NCBI GenBank assembly: GCA_010093685.1
Contig: MU006230.1
Location: 515,870 to 579,869, forward strand
DNA length: 64,000 nt
DNA from: Ophiobolus disseminans
Lineage: Eukaryota; Ascomycota; Dothideomycetes; Pleosporales; Phaeosphaeriaceae
Direction of reading: 5' to 3'
The stretch's first letter is position 1. The number at the start of each line of letters is the position of its first letter. The notes under the pieces were generated by a model, which was not told the DNA's origin, did no database searches, and saw nothing but the letters and a program-made list of their open reading frames with translations. Position numbers and translations under genes: made by a program. Positions 12,140-23,697 of this stretch are shown here, piece by piece.

Positions 12140-12250
12140 TGTTAATGCTATACCGTATTTGTGAGTTGGGGCACAGTAGTACCTGCTTGCATTGTGGCGC
12201 ACACCTTTTTGTGACTGTGTTCAAAGGGAAGCCAGTTTCGCTAAGCACTG
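12140..12250 (-). repeat. Right inverted repeat
   Basis: Partner of 8139-8250 in opposite orientation; the outer end is at 12250 followed by TA. It lies about 265 bases upstream of the ankyrin-CorA start codon, so that gene's promoter lies inside or next to it. Confidence 0.8.
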
Positions 12251-12252
12251 TA

Positions 12253-15200
12253 TGATCCAACCACGGTCCCAAAATATGTCCCAATGCCATTGATGTCTCG
12301 ACTTCTCGGCCTGGATTACAAACAAAAATAAAAGCACGTCATGGCGGAGAGCTATAAATTGCTCTACAGCCTACTACTCTCTTTCTTTATCAACACAAAG
12401 GCGATGCTGGGGCTTCAAATTGAGGACAAAGCGCACGTATGGTCTGCTTGCCTCCCTCGCGTCAGATTTGAACAAAAGAAGCACGAACACGGCTATGCTT
12501 GTTTGTCTTTTTTCCGGGATCGCAATTTCAGTCTCGAGACGAACATGCCCCTTTCTTTGTTCCAAAAGTCTATTCGTCTACATTGATGGTCCGCTGCCGT
12601 TCCAAAACGCTACACAACCACGTCATGTTCCAACCAACCGGCTTGGCATGCAAATTTAGGAGGGCGCCAATGAATGGAGTAGAGGTACAAAGCCTTCCTC
12701 CTCCTACTGTTTCTTTGCTTCATCACCATGCATAATCATGAATGACTCTCCAAAAGCCAGAAAAACGAAATGGATGAGCGTCCTCTCCTCTCGCTCGAAC
12801 TTCTCAACGAAAGAAATGGCGATGGTATGTTTCTCCGCGCGTTCTGGTTGAGCTCGAAAGCTATTCTTCTTAGCATTATGTGTTCGTCCTTCGTCTCTAA
12901 AGCCATTCCAATGTGACATCATGGTTCGATTTGTTCCAATGTCATTAGATCAGTCTACATGTCTCCGCCATCTTGCTTGACATGCACATCATGAGCAGGA
13001 AAGAGCCATGCAGACGGTATAAATACACTGCTCCAGCAACACAGTTGTCTTCCTGCATCAACATCGAGAACAAAAAGGTTCTAAAAACAAAAATGAATTG
13101 AAATAGAGCTGTTACAGGCTTATGGCAAACACCAACGTGTGTGAAGAAAGCGATATGCTGGAAGTCAAAGTAATTACCCCTCATTTGTCCCAGCACGGAG
13201 GGTGTCCCACCACTCAGGGATGGACGTTATTCAGCAAGCTTAGAAATGATTGATGAAGAATCTTATGTGTTTGTCTCGCCACTGGAAACCAAAGACAAGC
13301 TCAGCCATGCCCCAGGTGTGTTTGCACTCGACAAGAAACGATGCGCTACAACTCTCCTAAGGTAACTTACTATGAAAGATTGGATCAAATGCAATGAAAG
13401 TCCACTCAAGGAACAACGTATCTGATTTGAAGACAGCGCTAAAAATAAAAAAATCGCCCAACTCGTAGAGAATTGACGGCTTGACATCGTATCCGCGCAG
13501 CGCTGATGTACCGTTGAGATGTCATGAGCAGACTGAAAAAACGATACCAGGATACTCATGCCTGGTGACTTCGCATTTTTGGGGAGATCTGATCGCACGG
13601 TAACCATGCGTTTAGTGAGACTTGATTTCGAGACTTGAGTCGTCTTTGTGGTAGAAGTTTCTTACTCGGACTAGAAGGCATGAAACGGCCATATAAGGAC
13701 ATCGAAGTTGCTGCAAGGCTTGAAGTATAAATACGAAGCCATTTGGTTGGTCGTGACATACGGTGTCTACCTAGGTATGTGATTGTTTTAAACGTAGTGG
13801 TGCTTTCGCACATGAACTTCTCCGCTAGATGTCCCAGCAGCCACGAACTCCATGGATCATCTCAACTTGATCTTCATCATGTTCGAGGTTGGCTCTTTTG
13901 AGCAGCAGCAGACATCAACCCTTGGACTTTGAACTTCTGGAAATCCGAAGACGAGAAGCCATTGATATGCTTGAGGACCCATTTTGCAACACATGGAGGT
14001 TGGTAGTGAGTAGATAGCATGAAGAGGAATGGAGGGTCTTATATACAGCCCGAGAGTCACCAAGGACAAAAGAACCATTGGGGGCCATACTGTGGACTTG
14101 GGAGCAGAACCGCTGGATCTCAAGACGCATCGCTGGCGCTTTTGCGTTTCTCGCACACACCACATCATGAGGTACTTGGCTATATTTTCAGATACTGAAT
14201 CTCGAGCGTCATGGTGTTTGCAGTCTTTAGTTTCTAGCACCTAACATTCAAGCCCTCAGGATATTGCTCGTCATCTAGTCTCCGGTTTTGAAGTTCGTCA
14301 TTTCTTTCCAAGCCATAAGCGGTGTCAGGTGTTGTTTTAGAGACTCGGAGGCGCGAAAGCCATAACCTAGCACAATACCCGTTTTAGGAATCGTCGAAGA
14401 GCTACAGCAGATACTAAGATGAAGGAGAGAAGCAACTGAGGTTTTATACTCTCGGACGGCGCTGACAGCCGGTCGAGGACATGTAGGCTCTTGTTTTGAG
14501 CTTCAGAAAGCCAGCTTCATGTAAAGAGGATCTTCTCGTCTCCCCACTCCATCACCCCAGGACTTGATGGTTTTGAGCTTCGATTTTCAACTCGAGTTCT
14601 TCCAAACGTCATTGTCGGTTTTCTTTGACGCTTTGCAGGATCCGGCCATTGAGGCATGACCTTCCGATTCTTCTCTCACGAGCATCAATAGTGGGGAATT
14701 TGATTTGGAGACTGAGAGATGCAAGCCGGCGTCGTCTTTATCTTGATGTTGTGCTTTGGCGATGTCTCAACAAATGGGTAGAAGATAGACTGGAGAGACA
14801 AGGGAAAAGGCGGTTTGTACTCGCAAAAGCAGCTGAAAAAGGCAGGAAGACATCTAAGTACTGGTTTCCAAATTGAATATGTAAACTCTAAGTAAGTTCA
14901 TTGCTTGCACTCTTCCGCTCGCACTGCGCCAGCCATGATGGCATCTGAGTTTGAGTTTCTTTTGGGCGCCTACATGTCACTCTGGCACTCCGAGTTCTTC
15001 CGAGTTGGACATGTGGATTGCGAAATTGATCTTTTCAGAGGGCCCAGAAAAGTGCACGTCATGCAAAGGACTTCCTCGCCTTTTCGTTCGCTCTGCAAAG
15101 CTGGCAAGGAGATAATACGAAGACTGTGAACTAGAGGATTTTATACGTGGACGAAGGAGCGAACCAAAGAGCGACGACATGCAGCGCGGGGAGTTGTATT

Positions 15201-16568
15201 TCGACTCTCTCCAATGTTGTAGGTAGTGCTTGTAAGTTTCTCCAATGGCTCTTTCCGGAAGGTTTTGAAGCCGACACGCTTTACTCGACGACCATTGCAA
15301 GGAGTTCATACCAAGGTTGCTGAAGCTGCACTTTTGACTCCAAAAATATTCTACGCAAACACCCGTTTGTAGTTCAACGTTCGTCAGCGTCATACACGAT
15401 GGCAGCTGTTGTTTTGGTGGATGGTGAAAAGTATAGTCGGACTGTTAGAGGAAGGGAAACTCCAAACATGTCTAGTCCTCTAGATATACTTGCAGAGTCT
15501 TATATGGATGATTCATAACAGACTTTGGTCTTGATAGTTAAACTCGAAGGATCATGAGTCCAGGGACCATCTCATTCCTAAACTCAGATAAAAAAGAACG
15601 CTTGCAAGAAGGAAGCCAAGAGAATAAAGGCTTGGGGCAACTATTTTATATGTTGGCAGATTTCCTGTCCTTGTGACTAGAGTAGACCACGGACTAACGT
15701 GTAAATACTAGCATTATGCTCGGCTTTCTTTCAGCAAGGACATGTTTAGGCTGTCAAAGGGTTTCGATCTCTACAACATGTAGCGCTTGGGTGCTGTATT
15801 CGGATTGCGAGCCGGGTTGTGCGTTTTTTTGAGGCGTGCTGGAGACGAACGAGAAGCCCAAATATGTACGGACCTAAGGATGTTCGCGCTCAACATGCGA
15901 TCGCGACGGTTCATCTTTCAGCTTATTTGAGGTAACGCCGTGCCCAACGGTCCAGGCTGTTATTTAGTCGCCGTGTCAACTTTACTTCCCATCCTATTTG
16001 CCAGGACATTCCAGGCGCGTAGCCATGCGGAACATTGTTTGAAGCAAGCCGAAGCCAACATGCTGCTGGCATCGTACTGTTTTAGACTCGTTCCCAACCA
16101 ACAGACATGAGTTATTCGACGACGATTTCCGATTGCGGAGAGCCATGTCCCATCTCGATATTTTGAGATACTGGCTTTGTGCTTTATGCATATTTAGTGA
16201 TGGGACGCTTGCAATAACGAACCGCCTTTAGGTGCTGTGCTCGCGACGTCGAAACGGATGCTCCGGATATATGTCGATCGAGCATCGCACGGCGCGAAAG
16301 AACATTTCAAGTCCTTAAAATAGAAATATGACGTCTTCTTAATCGCTTTACGGAACTAGGGAAAGGGAGAATCATCATCATCATGAACATCGGCCGATTT
16401 GGTGAAGAACATGACGTTGGAGTATAGAGAAACTTGGACGACGGCCAGAGCCAGGGATATACACGATGCGGTCGACTAGTCCAAATCAGCTATAGTATAC
16501 ATGTATTGCTTTCTCCTCGCTATCCAGAGTTACTTTACACATCGTTTCGTGCCCGACTCCTGAGGTCT
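12253..16568. other. Gene-poor region with repeated TATA-box units
   Basis: No convincing protein gene in 4.3 kb. TATA-like boxes followed by pyrimidine-rich leaders recur: plus strand near 12355 and 13019, minus strand near 14040, 14450, 15135, 15500 and 15650. CTCCAAA or TTCCAAA words recur nearby (12754, 14596, 15455). Short ORFs after these boxes do not resemble one another. The same vocabulary is found at 56.7-60.0 kb. Unexplained; see findings. Confidence 0.45.
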
Positions 16569-17794
16569 TCAACCCCAGTACCTCGCGTACTTGCTCTTGC
16601 CGCCCAAAACGCTAACAAACTCCCTAGCCACAATGCGGCTCGTCTGCTCGCTGGGATGCAGCGGGTCGAACCAAATGAAGCTATCCGGGCTGCTCGAGGT
16701 CGTGCAATTGGCGCCCTGAACATTGCATACACGCGCAACGCCTTGAACATTCAGTGGCGCAGTTCCGTTGAGGTAGGATGCGGGCTTGTTGTATATGTCG
16801 GTCATCAAAGAGTTGACATCGAACTGTGCAATCTTGATGTCGTCCCAAGTCTCCTCCACATCGACTTCGAATGGCGTGCGGTATTTGTACACCTCGTTGA
16901 GCGCAACGACGGTCTCCTGAATGCGTCCACTGATCTCGGTACTGTTCTTGCCGGCCTTCCCGGGGAAGAATTGCGTTGCTTCCAGTCCGCCGTTCTCAGG
17001 AAGCGCATACTGTGGCAGCAGGTTCAATGGCGCTACGTTGAGCAGAACAAAGTAGCGACCTCCATTGTCGTACAATCTTCCGACCTGCTCGTAAATGCAA
17101 TCAACATAATCCTTCACCGTTTTGCTTTTGATTTGACTATCCGTCAGAAAGGCGTCATTGCCGAGATCGTTTGTTCCGATCCAAATTGCGTAAACTGTAT
17201 TGTCGGGCTTCCCTGTGAAGAACTTGGTGCCGTTCGGGCTGCGGTATTTCGAGTCGGCAATGAACGCGGGCAGCTCATAGCCCGCGATGTCCGGGAAGAG
17301 AGCTTTGATGGCCGAGAAGAAGCGTGGCGTCACTTGATTTGAGCAGACTGCTCCTGAAACCGCATAATTGTACAAAGTAGCTTTTGAATAGATGCTTGCA
17401 TATCGCGCCCAGGACAAGCCGCCCGATGCGGTTGAGAGACCCTGCTTTGTATCAGCCAATGTCCAGAAATAAGAGCCAGGCATAGAAAGCCTTGTATAGC
17501 AGGTCTCTTTCTACAAAACGAGACCCTCGCCAACCAAGGAAAGCTCATGTATTTAATGTAGTTCAACCAGGATGTTTTGGAAGAACTTACAATTCCTAGA
17601 TCTGTCCCTACTGGAGGTGCAGATCCATTGTTGTTGATGAAATAGCCTAGTCGGTTCTCATCTGTGTAGCTGTCGCCAAATGTAACTAGGGTCTTAAATT
17701 TCCCGTCTCTCCATGACAGCGACGACCGGTCCGCAATTCCAGCAGTGATCGCCAAGTTCGCGACAAGCAACCGCAAAGACCACGAGGAGGGCAT
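16569..17794 (-). CDS. Secreted GDSL esterase/lipase (CE16-like acetylesterase)
   Basis: Exons 17794-17591 and 17510-16569; the 80-base intron is GTAAGT..TTGTAG. The protein is 381 residues. An N-terminal hydrophobic stretch (LRLLVANLAITAGIA) is a likely signal peptide. The GDSL block is VTFGDSYTDENRLGYF with the nucleophile Ser near residue 42. Family blocks follow: NYAVSGAVCSN, AIWIGTNDLG (oxyanion Asn) and WFDPLHPSEQ with the catalytic Asp and His near the C-terminus. Several N-x-S/T sites fit secretion. CE16 members remove acetyl groups from plant-wall oligosaccharides (established for the family); the substrate here is inferred. The opposite strand has a long ORF here that is a shadow. 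Confidence 0.9.
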
Positions 17795-20230
17795 GATGTT
17801 CAGGCTACCTGGCTACCGGAACAATCATTCGCCTGAAGCGAGGGCAGGTATTTGTACCGTTCGCATGCTGCGGTTCAACCCCGGAGCGCAAGGATATTCC
17901 TCTCCGCCGACGCATGTTCCGGAAGGCCATGGAACCAATCTATGGTAGATTGACTTATTTCGCGGGGATATTGAGGGGACGCGAGCCCGGTTAGTACGAG
18001 AAAATGATGTCGGTAGCGGCAGCTATACGCTTTTCGGCTGTAGTAGCTGTGGCATCAGCCTAAAAGACATGGAAGTGGAAAATACCATGTCCTCTCGTCA
18101 TAAAACACTATCTCTTGCGGAATTGTAAGGATGAATTCCGTCAATGTAATTCAATGATGTAAAAAATGTTTGCGGTTGTGTGTTGTGTCATCTCCTCGGT
18201 AACTTATGAGTCAGGCAGGGATCATGCCTTGGCTATATTGTGCAGTTATGCATCTGGCTGCTAGGTCAGGCAACAGAGTGGAGTTAAATGAGCTGCGTGG
18301 GATATCCATCGCTGGTCGTGTTTACTGTGCAAGCTGATTCTTGTCGATGTCGAAACTGTGATGGCTCCACTTTTGCGTACTTTGACGTTACCACTACCCA
18401 AGACAGAGATTTGATCGAGCTCTGTAGTTTCTTGATGGCTGTGTGAGGCCAACATGCAACCGCAAATTTTGCGTTTCTATCAATGAATTTGGTCTACCTT
18501 TTTTTTTGGTGAGCAACAACATGTGGAGAGGAGCTTCAGAGCGCACAACAGGTGCTGTGTTTGCGTTTGGGCACCAACGACGGCGTCTCCACGCTCCGGT
18601 CTGGGCTAATTGATGCAAAACTCGAATGGCCGGTTGAAGAGCGGAACCAGGCGAGATGGAGCACAATCTGCACCCAAAATCGCCAAGTCCGCGGCGACAC
18701 GCGCGTGCACCGGGGAAGCGGGTGGTGCTGAATAGCCCACATGCGCTAGCACTCACGTTACCAACTTGCATAAGGTATGGGCTATACCTATTTGGACCTG
18801 GGTGGTCGATAGTTCGAGTTGAAGGACGTGGGCTCCATCTTTGTATTCGCGTTGTCTCATTTATTGCAGAGACTGGGTGCAGAAAGCTGAGAGCTGACAT
18901 TCGGCATGCCGAATCTCACCCGGCACTGAGGGCAATGGACGACGACGGTAAGGGCGCTGATTTGCCCATTAACTCGTAGAGGCGTGAATATTGGGCTCTG
19001 GGTACGCGCCATTGCCCCATTGACCTGCGATCGCTACCAAGCTACCGGTAAAAACGTCCAATCATGGTGAGGGTTATGCCGTTGAGGTGCAATTAGGAGC
19101 ATTATGTACGCTACAGCTGGAGAAGAGCTTGTCTGGGTGGTAAGCTTTCTTGCCAGGGTTGACGTAGGTGGTGCCCGCTCTTTCCTTCCCTTCTCCTGGA
19201 GCCGACCCAAAGTTCCTAGCGTCCTCATCTACTTCCATCCCACTCCAACCCTCCGTCTACCGACTCGAGCCGCAATGCTCTTGCCACCAGTCGCACTCGT
19301 CAACTCCTAACTCGTACTCGTAGCGCACACGTTTCCTCCCCAGCGATCGTCTGATATATCTTGGATTCAACGGCGCAGAGCTGTCACCGTCCGATCGTCA
19401 CCGTTGCTAGCAGCAGCTGATAGTTGCGAAGTTTAGAGCTCGTCGAAGCCTTTCAGCTGCTATAGCAGATCCTTTAGTGAATCCAAATCGATTGAATCAT
19501 CACATTTGGTGAGACTGCGCGCTAGCCTGTTGCTGCGCCGCTGCGGTGCATGAACTTGGTCTAACGAACTTTTTGATAGATGCTGTGCACAACTCCCTTC
19601 ATCTCGGCCAATGTCCTATCCCCGAATCGTATATCACTCTTGTCTACGATGACATCAGCACAACCATTGGCGACTCGACTTCAGCGTCCGAGAGCGGGTA
19701 CAGAAACCTTAGTGTCAGACCCGTTCAACAGGCATGGAATGCTCGACATATTCGCTTGACTTCTGTCTGTGGATCTGTCGGTCCTTGTACCTGTTGAGGT
19801 AGCTTACACCTGCACTGAAGGCAATCGAGTGTAGAGGTAGCCAGAATAACAGCACAATGGCCTATTCCACCAATCTAGAAGCATTCGATCTAGCAGCCTC
19901 GACAAGGCAATGAAGCGGCTATACGCGCCTTCTTTAGGGGAAAACGAGTACAAAAACGACACAAGCAAAAACACCCAGCACGTAATCGAGAGATGACGAT
20001 GAAAGGAGCACAGATGAAATCGTCGAGTTCACACTGGTGTTCTCTGTTCAACAAATGCTCCATAGAAGCCCTCACAGCTCACGTGTGTGCCGCTGTTACG
20101 CACCAAACTCCGGGCCTGCCCAGGTCACCTGGGCATAAGACCACAACATGTTTTATACGAGTTATCTGCGACCGCAGACAATGTGGCTGGTGTGCGTAAG
20201 CCTTCACCTTCGATACTGTACTAGTGCCAC
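17795..20230. other. Intergenic region, no gene seen
   Basis: About 2.4 kb. Short ORFs only, none with recognisable domains, introns or codon character. Contains the GDSL promoter at its left end. Confidence 0.45.
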
Positions 20231-21305
20231 TCACATCGGGAGATACAACCTCAAATCAGGGTTCCGTAACTCTATGCGGACTTCGTGGATGAGATAGTCG
20301 AACTGGGCCGCAGTCCAACCGAGATGCGAGGTGAATGGCCATAACCCGAGAGATTCTAGTAGACTACCAATAATATCGACAGCATCCCGACCGATACCGG
20401 CTAGCATGGAATCTAGAGTAGGAGCATTAGTGTGCATACATCATGGATATCTGCTATATGGGAGATATGGCAGAAAGCATAGTTCCGCACTGCGGGAAGC
20501 TGTGCCCCGGGTGTCACACACCTGGATCCCAACCTCCTATGGGTAGTCGCTTGTAATCTACTTGGACATCCCGGAGACCTGCCGCCACGAGAAGCCCTTG
20601 CAGCCTGGGACCAATTCTTGGATCACGATTCAAAGCGGTCATCGAGCTGACATATCCTTGCCACCAACGGTATACTGCTGACTGCTCTGTAAGTCTTCCG
20701 CTGTCCGATTGTATATGGAGGTGGTATTCAGCTACTTGGACCCAACCACCTGAACGCAGCAGCACCCTCATGTCCCGGATGTATGAAGCCCATCTATTTC
20801 TTTTGAGACCCGGTGCAATGAACCTGGAGTGGATGAGGTCGTACGCTTTCGACTGAAAGACTTCTGGATGATTGAGCCGGTCGTTCAGGTTGTACCCGCA
20901 GAGCATGAGATTCTCGGGTTGATCTGCAAGTCTCATCGGGAAAATATCGACGGCAGTAACCTTTAACGTTACAGTTAGCATTACGTCAAGGAGGCTCAAG
21001 CTTCGAGTATCGCAATGCCGTCACCGGAAGAAACGCACCTCGCAATCCTCAAACTCTTCCGCAAATTGCACACACCAGTCACCACCACCATATCCGAGGT
21101 CCAGCGCTTTACTTGGATCGCCCAATGGAATTCTTGACGAGACCAGAGAGTTCCCGAATAGCCTGCAGAGCATATCATGTTGAGTTGTCAACCTATCCTC
21201 TTCGCGATCGTCATTAGCGACTGGAACACAATATATTCTCTCGTCTATGGACGTCTTCTGGAAGATCCTCCCATGTATGCTGACTACCTCAAAGTCGCTG
21301 CTCAT
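20231..21305 (-). CDS. SAM-dependent methyltransferase (LaeA/TAM-like fold)
   Basis: Three exons: 21305-21039, 20960-20522 and 20412-20231. Introns 20961-21038 and 20413-20521 have GTGCGT..AAAG and GTGTGT..CTAG ends, and phases agree to give 295 residues. Motif I is ALDLGYGGGDW near residue 70, followed across the first splice by CEVTAVDIFP, the acidic ribose-binding strand. Later blocks are YDLIHSRF, LLRSGGWVQVAEY and the helical C-terminus ending LRLYLPM. The family includes secondary-metabolism regulators and small-molecule methyltransferases; which this is cannot be told. No biosynthetic cluster lies next to it. The short size and missing N-terminal extension argue against true LaeA. Confidence 0.85.
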
Positions 21306-23697
21306 GTCGCGCAGATTCGGGCCTGGAAATTTTGATCAATGGCTCAGTAACAAGGTCGTGCCTGCTGGAAAAACGCTAGAGATGCAACAGCATACAGTTT
21401 CAGGGCGTGTCTCAAACAAGTACGAAGGAATTGAACGAAATTTTAGTACAAGGGGCACTGGGCGCGGTTACCGATCATCACAGTCCATCATTACCCAAAG
21501 AACGGCTTGCGGTGTGCTCAAGGTAAATTTTCTCAAAGGAGCGGAGACTTCACTGTCGTGGCGAAAGGCAATCGTCACCGACCAATTGTGAACGAAGGGA
21601 GCAAACGAACCAATTGGGTCTGTCAGTTTTCCTGTTTGAAGAAGGCTCAAGAGTTGGGCAGCGCTCCGGCAATGCAAGCCCCGGCTAAGGAATTTAGCAA
21701 TCAAATTGGCCCTGGTGTCTTGAAGAAGACTCCAAAAGAAAGCGGACGCCGTCACTTCGCAGGCAGGGTTTTGTTCGTTTTTCTCGTAGGTAAGCTGTCA
21801 TGTTACTGATGCCAGAGCAGCAACCCTTGCTTGCGATGTGTCTATATGCGCCCAAGTCGACGTAAGAGCGGTCAGCTGTTTGTGAGCTACGGATAGCTCG
21901 CGTGGCTGGCAGTGCCACCCCGCGAATTCAGAGAAGATGGTCTGTCTCGAGCGACCCGGCAGCTCGGGGAAACGTGTTACAACACCAGAAGCTTGCTACC
22001 GGCTTCGCTGACCCAGCAAAAGTCGATCAGCCTTGTGGAAAAGCGAAGGTCCTTACACCATGCATGTGGGAGAGCTGCATGTGGTTGCTACGACTCATGT
22101 TACTCGGAACGCCCAGGAGCGGTCCACTTCGGCTTTTACCCGCGGTTGAAAATCACGACGGGTTAGTAATCGCTGAAGAAATCGCATTCAAAAACACCTT
22201 TTAGAAAGCACGTGGAGGATCCCAATATCATGCCGTCGGCGCAGGTCCACAGCGGTCTGTCCCGCTCGGCGTCCTGTCAGAAACTTACCGCTGACATGGC
22301 ATCGGGAAGAGACACATCAAAGGTGGCGTTGCGGCATGCCAAACATCATGGAAAATTCTCAGCCACCAAGGCGACAATTTCTTTTCTCGCAGACCTCAAG
22401 TCCTCGTCGGGTAACAAGTTATTCCTCCACCAGTAAGCGCGAAGCGGTACCCCACAACTCATTCCTTGACGTACTGCTTCCGATCTCCCTCTTCTGATAG
22501 CTAACTTCTTCAAGCACTGCGTTGATTAGATACTAGCATCCCTAGCACTAGAATCCGTCATCTGACGACCGGTGGTTGCGTATCCTGCGTTGGACCGGCT
22601 AGGCATGGTGACGCACTGCTGCATTGATCGTCTTGCCCTCCGATGCATGAAAGCGAGAGCGACATATGACGAAGCTCTCATTGCCTCACTTGGAGCCTGA
22701 GCTGACCGTGTCCAATACGGCTGCATCAGAGTTAAGCATAGCGGTGTCTAGCATGTACACGTGTGAGCAATCGTCAAAGCCTACGGCTCAACGGGTCTGC
22801 GAAAACCAGCTAAACCCCGAAACCAGAGGCATCTGACACGAACAAGCACGCGATCAAATGCATGACTGCTAATGATGACAGAAGCTCAAATCAAGTAAAC
22901 AAAACATCCACTTCCAACAGCCTGAAGTTTCAAAGTGCGGGCATAGGCCCGCAGCAGTAGTGAAAGCCGCCATCCTCCGAAAGGTACCAGTAGCTCTTGC
23001 TGCGGTGCGCCTAACAAGCATGTGTACGTTACACCACATCGACAGGTGTTTGTTAATGACTGTACTATATAGCACGGCATGACATCTGAGCAAAAGACTG
23101 TGGACGTTCTGGTGTTACATTCGACAACGCCAGCCCGCTTCCCCGTCATCGGTGTGCAGGGGAGAAGAAACCTAGACATTGGCAGCCTATTGAGCTACCG
23201 CCTTTGATGATGTGCAGGACATTGAGAAAGAAAACTTCCGTCATGATGGACCTACCAGAGCCTGTCGGGAGCTGTACAGCGGTCCGAATGTGGTCGGTGT
23301 TGCGTGTCTCACTTTGCACGCTTGACGCCTTAGACGCCGCAAGCCTACCGCGCTTCTCGTGCTGCTTCAAAATGACGTATTAGCGAGTTCTGGATGCAGT
23401 GTTTCCGGATACCTGTCCTCAATTCAACAACAACGAGAGCGCTAATTTCTGTGTTGCTGACATGTGAGTTGGCTACGGCGACTAAGTTGTCCCAGCTACT
23501 CGCATCTGGATGTAGCTGATAGGCGCCACGCTCGTACGGTAGCGTAATACCCAATCTTCAGCCGCACTGTGACTGACTGCCTTGACATGTCGGACTCTTT
23601 GCGCTCTCCCACATCTACCAACACAGGCTAGTCTTCATCAGTAACTGCATGACGTGACAGGCTTTTGGACACTGTGCTCGCTTAGTCACCGCTACCA
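21306..23697. other. Intergenic region, no supported gene
   Basis: About 2.4 kb with scattered short ORFs. A minus-strand stretch at 23150-23554 reads coding-like in two frames (PYERGAYQLHPDASSWDN; later VQLPTGSGRS, which resembles a P-loop), and may be a decayed fragment, but I cannot support a gene. Confidence 0.35.

Larger units (their letters stand above)
8139..12250. mobile_element. TIR-bounded 4.1 kb segment carrying the ankyrin-CorA gene
   Basis: Seen: diverged inverted repeats of about 110 bases at 8139-8250 and 12140-12250, outermost bases CAGTGCTTAGCGAAAC, each flanked outside by TA (8137-8138 and 12251-12252). TIRs next to a TA dinucleotide fit the Tc1/mariner/pogo class, which duplicates TA on insertion (established). 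No transposase gene is visible inside; the only gene is the ankyrin-CorA gene. The segment could be a non-autonomous element that captured a gene, or two miniature elements inserted in opposite orientation on either side of a resident gene. Internal ends of two separate elements were not found. Confidence 0.5.

Noticed and set aside
8139..12250. Active transposon
   Set aside because: No transposase reading and the end repeats are clearly diverged from each other.
16650..16690. tRNA B-box-like GGTTCGACC on the minus strand
   Set aside because: It is coding sequence of the esterase motif WFDPLHPSE and has no matching A box or cloverleaf.
16434..17342. 302-codon plus-strand ORF
   Set aside because: Lies antisense to the GDSL esterase, whose catalytic motifs and intron fix the minus strand as coding.
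20231..21305. True LaeA global regulator
   Set aside because: Too short, lacks the usual extensions, and no secondary-metabolite cluster is adjacent.
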